Assembly (NCBI GenBank): GCA_965178125.1
Contig: OZ237759.1
Location: 310,001-374,000, forward strand
Direction of reading: 5' to 3'
Origin: Bilabrum cf. latius
Lineage: Eukaryota > Bigyra: Bicosoecida > Bigyra > Bicosoecida
DNA length: 64,000 bases
The position numbers were made by a program, and so were the translations under genes. Positions 31,400 through 41,700 of this stretch are shown piece by piece. Within the stretch, counting starts at the first letter, position 1; each line of letters opens with the position of its first letter. Below the pieces are notes generated by a model that did not search any database, was not told the DNA's origin, and saw nothing but the letters and a program-made list of their open reading frames with translations.

Positions 31400-34096
31400 A
31401 TGGGTCCAATGGAAGGCGACGCAGTAGATTCGATAGCGACTGAGCTTGAGTACAGGCTGCGACGAGTGATCTCGGAGGCCGCCACTGTTGCTGGAATCGA
31501 GTACCGAAGTAGGATAGAATAGCGCGACATCGACTGTGCGATGCGAGAAATGGGTCTGACCGTGAGCAATATCGAGTTCATCCAGTCGCACAAGATACAT
31601 TCACTTGCGCCATCCACACACCTGTCTATCCTGCTAATTCTCTTGTTTCCGCAGCCAGTCTTAGGCAGTAGACGGTCTCATAGCATGGATTAGTCTCAAC
31701 CTGGCAGTTGCATCCACCAAGAATTGTCGTTGCATCCTCCACCAGGGGGACAAGGCTGTACGGATGGTGTGAGAGTATTTGGGAAGGCAAGCAGGATTGT
31801 TAACGTCGAGAAAGCCATCTTCGACGGCGAAGCGTGGGCGAAACGCCTCGCCGTTAGACTTCGCGGGCCTTCGGTCGCAGAGCTGTTCGACTGGAATCAG
31901 GACGACGATGATGCCGACGACGATGTGGAGGGAGCATCGGGCGAGGGCGGGGACGAGGCGGCCGAGCAAGCCGCCATCGCGAAGGACCTCGCTGAGTACG
32001 AGGAAGACACAGATGACAGGGCCGAAGGGAGTGCCAGTGGTGCGGCGCCCATGAGTGACGGCGGGGGTGCAGGTGACGACGGGGGGGAGGAAGAAGACGA
32101 GCGGGAAGAGGAGGAGGATGGAGAAGCGAGCGGCGGCAAGAAAGGGTCAGGCAATGGATCTGCCGCAGGGGCGGCGGGCTCATCGGCAGCAATGGACGGT
32201 GACAATGACGAGGACGAGGTCTCGCCCCGGATCCACACGCCGCCGCCAGTGCTCACTCCCTCGCACGAAGCGGCGTGGGCGGCGGTGCACGGCGTGCAGC
32301 CTGGCAGCACTCGTCTCACCGATGGTGTTGCATCGTAGCCAAGGAACACAGTGCAGCGCCTGCACGGATCCAGGAACCATGCATCATCTGCGGCTCGAGT
32401 GGTGCCTCCGTAGCATGGCATGCTCAGCGCCGAGCAGGCCACGCTGCTGGACACGATTGCAGCTGCCGTGCAGGCCCCCAGCTCACCGGCCGCAAGAGCA
32501 GTGGTAACGCTGTGCAGAACAGACGCGGGGCTGGGGTTATGCCTGGGACACATCGTCTAGATCGCTGCCAGTCAGGCGCGGGCCAGGGCCAGGCACCCCC
32601 CTTCCGTGCGCTGTTCCCTGGAGGTCCTGGGCGCGCTGGCGGAGAACCCGGCGGTGCGGCTGGCGCCTCACCTGGACCGTGTGCTCCCTGCGGTGCTGAC
32701 GGCCATCGTGCACGCGCAGGGGGCCGGGAACCCTTGGAGGGAACAGGGACACTGGGCCGTGCGGCGAGCGGCTGCCGTGCTGCTGGCTCGCCTGATAGAC
32801 TCTCACTCCGGCTCGCACCCCGGCCTGGGTCCCCGTGCATGCGCAGTGCTGTGCAGGGTGCTACCGGGGCCAGGGGCAGCACCAGTTGCAGGGAATGGGG
32901 CTGGTGGCGTGGAGAAAGGAGGAGAAAGGGGCAAGGCGGGCGGTTTGCAGGCCGGCATGGACGATGGGTCCGATGCAGGTGAGGACAAGGATACCAAGGA
33001 TAGAGAATAGTAGGGTTCCGGCCCAGCCTCTGTGCAGGATCAGCAGCTTGCGGCGCTGCCTCTGACCAGCGTGTATGGCGCCCTGTGCGCCTGCCACCGG
33101 ATGGGCAGGGAGGCCTGTAGGGAGGTCGTGCTGCCGAGGCTGCCCGGGCTCGAGAGGCTGCTGGAAGGAGCTCGAAGGCAAGCGGCGGCGGCCAGGGAAC
33201 AAGAAGGTAACGAGGGGAGTGCACCGAGGCTGTCGCAGCCACCGATGGGGGCGGTGAAGAGGTGCGAGCGGGCGCTGGTAGCAGCATGCAAAACAGCCAT
33301 GGCCGCGCTGCCGGCACCCACTCCACCGGTGGACGAGCTGGCTGTAGAGCTCCACGCAGCGACGCGAGCCTCGGCCCGGGATGCGCAAGCTTCTCTTCAG
33401 CTGGCCCACGGCGGCGGCGGCAGCGTCTTCGGTATGGGTATGCAGGCGCTACAGGTGCCTGTGGTGGGGCAGATTGGAGGCCCTGGTTAGGGAACAAACA
33501 AAAGTCCATCCTCAGGGGCCGCACTGGCTGCTGCAGCAGCAACGCCATCTGCCTCTGCACCTGCACCTGCACCTGCACCTGCACCCACAGGTGCCGATGC
33601 GAGTGCCACAGGAGCCATGGCACTAGCTGCTGCCCTTGTGGCTGGTGGGGGGGACAGTAGCCTCGGCATTGCCTCAGGCACTGCGGGCGGACCTGGAAGC
33701 AGCAGCAGCAGCAGCAGCAGCAGCAGTGGTGTCGGTGGTGTCCAAGCGCCCGCACGAGCAGCCTCCTCGGGGCCCGCCAGTGGTTCCCTGCCCGGTCTGG
33801 TCCCGCGGCTGGCAGCGGGACTCCCGGCCTCATCGTCATCGTATTCCCAGCCGCTGCAGGGCGCTGGGGCAGGGGTGCAGCCTGCTGCAAGCGCTGGGCT
33901 GCCCAGCGCCCCGTCGGTGCCACCAACCAGCGGGGGCAATCAAATCGAAGTGAACGCCGCTCCTGCATCTACCAGCGCGGCTGCGGGAAACTAGCCGCCG
34001 AGTGCTGGATCCGGATCAGGGGCTGTTTCTCGGCCGTCCCAGCCTGCAATGCAGCCTGCAGACGACTTCGAGGTTGTGGAGGACGAAATGCTCTGA
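31400..34096 (+). CDS. TAF6: TAF6-like TFIID subunit (one intron)
   Basis: Exons 31400-31561 and 31655-34096 give 867 aa with TAG as Gln. Exon 1 encodes a histone fold: TELEYRLRRVISEAATVAGI then RDIDCAMREMGLT, matching the TAF6 VEYRLREI...DIN.AL pattern. The 93-nt intron is inferred from ACC|GTGAGC and TTTCCGCAG; splicing restores GLTPVLGSR, the counterpart of ePLYG. An acidic stretch follows, then the TAF6 HEAT domain at about 370-520: EVLGALAENPAVRLAPHLDR, VLPAVLTAIV, GHWAVRRAAAVLLARL and LTSVYGALCACHRMGREA. The C-terminus is Ala/Ser/Pro-rich and ends DDFEVVEDEML. The protein pairs with TAF9 in TFIID/SAGA-type complexes. Confidence 0.83.
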
Positions 34097-34350
34097 CGCG
34101 ATTTCATTTCAAACTAGAGGGTATTTAAGTCGTTAACCTTAATAATAAAGTAGGATAGCCAGCTTGATAAGTTATAATCCCGGATCCTTGGAAGTAGTGA
34201 GCATGGGTTGATCCAAAACCTACAGACGGATGTCATGTGATAACATAATGGCATAGACTCTAGTCTATTGGTGCAGCGGCAACAGCTAGGAACGTTTACA
34301 CACATGCACCCCGGCTTCCCTCCCCGAGAAGGCTCTACCAATCGGGATCA

Positions 34351-35436
34351 TCACAGGCGCTCGTCCACGGCGCCCTCGGGGTACTGGCTGGCAGGCCATT
34401 CTTCGTAGCGAGCGGAGAATCCCTCCCACACGCCCTTCTCCTCCTCTAGCACGGCACGGTAGCTTTCCACCGTAGCGGCGCGGGTGCTCGCGGCCTTCTC
34501 CGCCTCCTTGCCCTGCAGCTTGTCCCAGCTCTGGGAGGGCCAGCCGACCTTGCTGGCCACGTGCGGGGGCAGCCGAGCCCGCGCGGCATCGGAGGGGGAG
34601 GGCAGGACTGCCTTGGGGAGGCAGGCCCCTGCAGAATCGAGGGCGGTGGCGTGGGGCCCCGCAGCACCAAGGCCGGCCTCCTCCTGCGCCGCCTCGGCCA
34701 CGACGTCGTCGTCGACCTCGCCCGCATCGGCGCGCTCCCGCATCTGCCTGAGCCACAGCGGCGCGAGCTTGGTGGGCGGGGCCGTGTCGTAGATCTCGTT
34801 CTCGCTGCGGCGCAGCTCCTTGTTCTCGAGCTTCTCCAGGTAGTGGCTGCGGCCAGTCCGCTTGACCTCCTCCCACAATTCCCTGAAACCGGGAATCACC
34901 ATGGAGGAGTACCGGCCGGACGGCATGGTGCCCCACTCGCGGTCGCGCAGCCAGGTTGCAACTGCCGCGCCTCGCTCGGCGTCGTGGGGAGCTCCAGCGG
35001 CAAACTCTAGGCGTTTGAGCAATTCCAGGGACCACATCTAGTCCATAGTCCTATCTAACCCTTCTGCTGCGGCAGATTCTCCGTAGGAGCGGTCCATCTC
35101 GAGCAACTGGATCAGATGGCCCCGCTGCTTCCACTGGTGCAAAGTCTCCTCCAACTCCATTTCGCCGCGCACGATCATCGTATCCAGAACTTCCGGGTCA
35201 GTGATATGGGCTGATCTGCGAAACTGCAGGAGCAACAGCTGCCGGACTTCGGCAGCAGTGTATGGCAGCTCGTACATGTCAACAACGTGCTGGCTGCTCC
35301 GAGCCACTTTCCTGAAAAGGTCCACAATACGCCCCTTTAGAGCAACATTCAAATCAATTGCCCTACGGGTCGCCTGCAATGCCATATCAACGAGCTTGTA
35401 CCGTGTTTCGGGTGCCCATGTACTTTCAGTCGCCAA
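34351..35436 (-). CDS. NDUFA6: Complex I B14 (NDUFA6/LYRM6)-like subunit with long C-terminal extension
   Basis: About 361 aa; TAG at 35038 joins two ORFs. Residues about 30-110 carry IVDLFRKVARS (LYR-type motif as LFR), RRSAHITDPEVLDTMIVRG and EMELEETLHQWKQRGHLIQL, matching the NDUFA6 VREMF...HVTDPRVVDLLVIKGK.ELEETI..WKQR.H signature. The known protein ends about 25 residues later, but here ~240 extra residues follow (GTMPSGRYSSMVIPGFRELW, KRTGRSHYLEKLENKELRR), which I do not recognise. The ORF opens with TTG at 35434-35436 after an in-frame TGA at 35464, so the true 5' exon or start is unresolved. Location would be the mitochondrial inner membrane, where it carries acyl-ACP on complex I. 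Confidence 0.72.
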
Positions 35437-35742
35437 GAGACAATAACCAGACTAATTCTAATTTCACATTACATTTCGCATTGCAGTGTGACGAGCGACC
35501 GTAGAGCTCAGCAGAGGTGCAAAGTGCTCGCTTCCGCAGTAGTTTGGCATAGTTTAGGACGGAACTAGCTGGTGCTCAAGTTTATAGTTAAAACAAACTA
35601 GGGCAAACTCGAAGAAGATTTTGGTGTACACGATTTTTGCATCCGGTTTTGGACTCGAGGGTCAACAGGCTTGGGCTAGATTCACCCGGTACTCAGCGCA
35701 GTGATACAGACTGAGACAGGGATTGCATTAGCCTTAGCAGCA

Positions 35743-38700
35743 ATGCCACACAAACCGAAGCAATTAACAGGGGTAAGATGTGCCTCTCTAACTGTTTTGC
35801 AGTGATATATATTTTGCCCGATACCACGGTGCAGCGACTGCAAGCATCAACCACCGCAGGTGAAAGAACAATCTACCAAGATTATATACGAAACAGAACA
35901 GCCATCAAAACCGGCTGGTAATGCATCGAAGCCGTCGCCACCGCCAAAAAGCGTGGGAAAGTAGTCAGCATCTGGCTCTGGAGGCAAACCAGGTTCAGCT
36001 TCAACAGAAAGTCCAACAGCGAGATCTAGACACCACACTGCTTCCTCCGGATCATTCAGCGATTCACTACCTCCATCTGACGAAGACACCGAAGGGAGCG
36101 ACGCAGATATTCCGGATGCGCATCCGTACGGACGGCGCAATGACCGCGGTAGCCCACTGAGATCCCAATCAACAAATCCATCTGGAAAACAAGACAGACA
36201 AGATGTTCTGGCGCCGCCCAAGCCATCGGGACCCAAGCCCAGTCCATCAGGCATGAAGCGTGCAGGTGCAGCGAATAAGCCCCCGCCCAAGCCATCGGGA
36301 CCCAAGGCCAGTCCGCCGGGCATGAAGCGTGCAGGTACAGCGAATAAGCCCCCGCCCAAGCCATCGGGACCCAAGGCCAGTCCGCCGGGCATGAAGCGTG
36401 CAGGTACAGCGAACAAGCCCCCGCCCAAGCCATCCGGGCGCAAGGCCAGTCCGCCGGACATGAAGCGTGCGGGTACAGCGAACAAGCCCCCGCCTAAGCC
36501 ATCCGGGCGCAAGGCCAGTCCGCCGGACATGAAGCGTGCAGGTACAGCGAACAAGCCCCCGCCCAAGCCATCCGGGCGCAAGGCCAGTCCATCAGGCACG
36601 AAGCGTGCAGGTACAGCGAACAAGCCCCCGCCCAAGCCATCGGGACCCAAGGCCAGTCCGCCGGGCATGAAGCGTGCAGGTACAGCGAACAAGCCCCCGC
36701 CCAAGCCATCCGGGCGCAAGGCCAGTCCGCCGGACATGAAGCGTGCAGGTACAGCGAACAAGCCCCCGCCCAAGCCATCCGGGCGCAAGGCCAGTCCGCC
36801 GGACATGAGGCGTGCAGGTACAGCAGGCACAGACTCTTTGGTGCCTACTGGAAGAAGCACCATAGTGGTATCGGGCACTACTACCAGTCCTGGGTAGCTT
36901 GGCAATGCATCCTCTGGAAGGTCCAGGCAACCATCGAGCTCATTCGGATCATATAGCGACTCTCTGCCCCCTTCGGACGACGACAGCGACTATAGTGATG
37001 GCCCCGAGCAGCCGGCAACAGTAACCTCTCAGTCTCAATCAATACGATCACCGCTTAGCAACAGAGTCCAGACAGTATCGCCAGCTGCACTACACCCTGA
37101 CAGCACGCCTGCCGTCGACAAGGCCGATGCAGATGCTGGAGCTGCACCGATCCAGGAGCCGCCCACCACCACGCCTGCAGCCAACAAGGCTGATGCAGAT
37201 GCTGGAGCTGCACGGATCCAGGAGCCGCCCACCACCAAGCCTGCCGTCGACAAGGCCGATGCAGATGCTGGAGCTGCACCGATCCAGGAGCCGCCCACCA
37301 CCACGCCTGCAGCCAACAAGGCCGATGCTGATGCTGGAGCTGCACCGATCCAGGAGCCGCCCACCACCACGCCTGCAGCCGACCAGGCCGATGCAGATGC
37401 TGGAGCTGCACCGATCCAGGAGCCGCCCACCACCACGCCTGCAGCCGACAAGGCCGATGCAGATGCTGGAGCTGCACCGACCTAGGAGCCGCCCACCACC
37501 ACGCCTGCAGCCAACAAGGCCGATGCAGATGCTGGAGCTGCACCGACCCAGGAGCCGCCCACCACCACGCCTGCAGCCGACAAGGCGGATGCAGATGCTG
37601 GAGCTGCACCGATCCAGGAGCCGCCCACCACCACGCCTGCAGCCGACAAGGCGGATGCAGATGCTGGAGCTGCACCGATCCAGGAGCCGCCCACCACCAC
37701 GCCTGCAGCCGACAAGGCCGATGCAGATGCTGGAGCTGCACGGATCCAGGAGCCGCCCACCACCACGCCTGCAGCGCACAAGGCCGATGCTGATGCTGGA
37801 GCTGCACCGATCCAGGAGCCGCCCACCACCACGCCTGCAGCCGACAAGGCCGATGCTGATGCTGGAGCTGCACCGATCCAGGAGCCGCCCACCACCACGC
37901 CTGCAGCGCACAAGGCCGATGCAGATGCTGGAGCTGCACCGATCCAGGAGCCGCCCACCACCACGCCAGCAGCCAACAAGGCCGATGCAGATGCTGGAGC
38001 TGCACCGACCTAGGAGCCGCCCACCACCACGCCTGCAGCCGACAAGGCCGATGCAGATGCTGGAGCTGCACGGATCCAGGAGCCGCCCACCACCCAGCCA
38101 GCAGCCAACAAGGCCGATGCAGATGCTGGAGCTGCACCGATCCAGGAGCCGCCCACCACCACGCCTGCAGCCGACAAGGCCGATGCAGATGCTGGAGCTG
38201 CACCGATCCAGGAGCCGCCCACCACCACGCTTGCAGCCAACAAGGCCGATACAGATGCTGGAGCTGCACCGACACAGGAGCCGCCCACCACCACGCCTGC
38301 AGCGGACAAGGCCGATGCAGATGCTGGAGCTGCACCGACCCAGGAGCCGCCCACCACCACGCCTGCAGCCGACAAGGCCGATGCAGATGCAGATGCTGGA
38401 GCTGCACCGATCCAGGAGCCGCCCACCCCCACGCCTGCAGCCGACAAGGCTGATGCTGATGCTGGAGCTGCACCGATCCAGGAGCCGCCCACCACCACGC
38501 CTGCCGTCGACAAGGCCGATGCAGATGCAGATGCTGGAGCTGCACCGATCCAGGAGCCGCCCACCACCACGCCTGCAGCCACCAAGGCCGATGCAGATGC
38601 TGGAGCTGCACGGATCCAGGAGCCGCCCACCACCACGCCTGCAGCCGACAAGGCCGATGCAGATGCTGGAGCTGCACCGATCCAGGAGCCGCCCACCACC

Positions 38701-41700
38701 AAGCCTGCCGTCGACAAGGCCGATGCAGATGCTGGAGCTGCACCGATCCAGGAGCCGCCCACCACCACGCCTGCAGCCAACAAGGCTGATGCAGATGCTG
38801 GAGCTGCACCGATCCAGGAGCCGCCCACCACCAAGCCTGCCGTCGACAAGGCCGATGCTGATGCTGGAGCTGCACCGATCCAGGAGCCGCCCACCACCAC
38901 GCCTGCCGTCGACAAGGCCAATGCTGATGCTGGAGCTGCACCGATCCAGGAGCCGCCCACCACCACGCCTGCCGTCGACAAGGCCGATGCAGATGCTGGA
39001 GCTGCACGGATCCAGGAGCCGCCCACCACCACGCCTGCCGTGGATAAGGTGGACACAAGCATGATTGGGTTGTTGAGGGTGAATGAGTCTAGCCGCCCTT
39101 TTTAGGACGATGCTTTGTCTCGTCATTCCAGCATTGTCAGTCGCACTGGCTCTTATCAGGGAGCGGAAGGTGACGCAGCCGCCGAAAACCAAAATTGGTC
39201 ATTAGAGGATGTGAGCCAGTCTCGGTTGGGGGTAAGCATTGTACGTACGATTGACGACCCTGGGTTTGTTGTCAACTCGGTCGAGTCATAGGTACATGTG
39301 CACATTGCTGTTCTGAGGGAACTCGCTTGGACTGCTGATTCCATTTCTTCGCATCAATATGGGCTGGGGCGGCACATTCGCGCAGCACTGTTGGAGCTAG
39401 AGTCCTTGGTGGCAATTCTATGTTCATCCGACAGTCCCAAGCTGTCGTATGATCCATCGAAGATTGTGGCTACGCTGCGGCACCGAAGCAGGTTGCTTGC
39501 GGATCTGCTATCCGCAACAGATGCCCAATCGTCAGGGCATGGTGCGACGGCAGATGCGCTGCAAGCCGCGCAAGTCCTTCTGTCGACATCGACGGACCCG
39601 CAGCCGCTAGGCAGCGAGCCCTTCAGCGAGCCCGGTGACGCCGCTGTGGGCAACATGGTAGCCTAGGCGACGAAACGAAATATTGTGTCTACTGGCACTC
39701 GCAGCTATAATGGCAGTGATGAGTCGGTCGATGTGCTGATGCATCGGAGCCCCCGCAGAGCAAAGACACCGCCAATGCCGCCTCGCTTGCCAGAGGGGCC
39801 CATCCCGCCTACCAATGCATAGCAGCCTTCCAGCGGGACGGGGTACGACGCCGTCGCAGTGGAGAGAGGCACTTCTGCTGCGTCTGCACTGCTCGCCTCG
39901 GCTCACATGAAGAAAACAGAGGAGGATAGATTCGGACAAGGCCAGAGCGGGCGGCATATTTCTTGGAAGAGCAGCTTTGCAAACGGCAGCACGGATGACA
40001 CCCGGCTTCTTAGGTCACCAGTGACATCGCCAAGCAAAGCGAAAGCACCGAGTGCCATTGCACGCACTCAATCCAGCGAGAAGGACCGATGGTTGCAGAT
40101 GCAGCAAGAAGTAGACCGCACTACGAAAGAAGCTAGTGTGGCGCTCGCAGCTATGATGTCGACGTCGGCGGTTTCAATGAAAGCTACTGCCAGGCGACGA
40201 GGGCTTTCTCTTGGCGTACTGCAGGCAGAGGCCAATGCGGCGCGCACGGCAGTTGTACGCACAAACGTCGCTTCCCAAGCAGCGCTGGCGCGGATGCGCA
40301 ATGCGGTTGGACAGTCAATTCAACATGCATAGTGCTGCGAAGTCGTCGGTGCGGCTCGGGCTGCAATTGATGCCGCTGAACAATGCGTCCAGCAAGGCCT
40401 CGACTTGGACGTGGACGAACAGGATGCAATCAGTGCGTGCCACGAGCTGCTATCACGCAGTGGCAGCGCATCACAAGAATATGTTTCTGGACGTACACCG
40501 GGTGGTCAAATCAGGAGAACATAGCCAGACACTAGCGCGATGCAAGCTTTCGAACAGGTTTCAGAAGGCCTCGATTCAATCTAGAGCAGTGTACCGCTAC
40601 TTCAGCGGGCGCAAGATAGGCACCAAGAGCTCGTCTCAAGAATCTGCGGAACTGCAGCTCGCCTGATTGCACGAGCACGCTTGCAGGGGGCTCTCAGCGA
40701 ATCTGCTGGAAACTCTGCAGCCGGGGCAAACTCCTCTCCCGCATCTGCACTGATCGAGGCGGTCGTCCGGGGTGCACCAGCAGGGACCCAATCGGCGATA
40801 TCTTCGGCTGGAGCAGGCAAAGCCGGCGTTGAAAAGGCTCTTATCCTGCCTGTGCTAGCGAGCGCTGAGATGCAGCTGGACCAGCTGTCAAGGCACAAGT
40901 AGCAGCTGCAGGAAAAGCTGGAGCGGTTGAGGAGCGAGCGCAATGAGAGATTGTCAGCGCTGAAGCGGCTTGCGGGCGAAACGCGCAGGCATAGGACCTC
41001 GTTGAAGCGCGACTCCCAGGCGCAGCGAGCTCACATTCGCCGGCTCAAAGCCGAGGTACAGAAACTTAGGGAGGTCGCAGAGCACAGCGGTACCCTTGCA
41101 GAGCAGGCGGCGGGGCGCATCCTCCGAGACAGGCTCGTGGAGTCGCACGCAGACTTCAAGAAGGACTGGGAGGACAAGATTCGGCAGCTCAGGGCAGATC
41201 GAGAGCGGGACTTCCAAACCGGAAAAGAGAAGGTGAACGGGAGGATGGCCGACTGGCTCGAAGGAATCGCCCGGGACGCGCATGCTGGCATTCACGATCT
41301 GCTGCTCCCCCGGGTGCATAAGCTGCTGGACTCCATAAAGGGCCAGGGACATGACGCGCTTGCGCGCCGCTCTGAGATGGAGGTGAAGGTGGACAGATTC
41401 GCGGCACAGCCGACCATGCCAATCTCCGAGGCTCTGCAGGAGAGGCTGGACAACGAGGTGGAGTCTCCGAGGATTCGTGCTGTGCCCACGCGGGAGTGGC
41501 TCAAGCGAGTGCTGGCACTGCACAATATCGCAGGATCCACCCATCACGAAACTCGAAGATTTCTTCTGGGGTTGTTGGCTACAATGCCAGCCACAGCCGT
41601 ATCCATGCTCCCTTGGCGTGTTTTGGCCGGCTCGGGGAGGTGTCTCGAGGAGCTCATCTCTGTTGCCACCGCCGCGTTCAAGGCTGAAGGCAACCCCGCA

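Noticed and set aside
35773-35802. A 30-nt intron ending at TTTTGCAG in the giant gene
   Set aside because: Splicing there leaves an in-frame TGA. The acceptor at 35859 gives an 87-nt intron and keeps the frame.
35847-36905. 352-codon minus-strand ORF of Gly/Leu/Ala repeats
   Set aside because: Shadow of the 69-bp repeat array of the plus-strand giant gene; it does not continue into conserved sequence.
36253-39055. CRISPR array
   Set aside because: The regular repeats are contiguous coding tandem repeats without spacers, inside a eukaryotic gene.
37055-39192. Very long ORFs of ~645-700 codons in several frames of both strands over the tandem repeat
   Set aside because: They arise because a 66-bp unit lacks stops in most frames. 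Only plus-strand frame 1 joins the flanking coding sequence on both sides.
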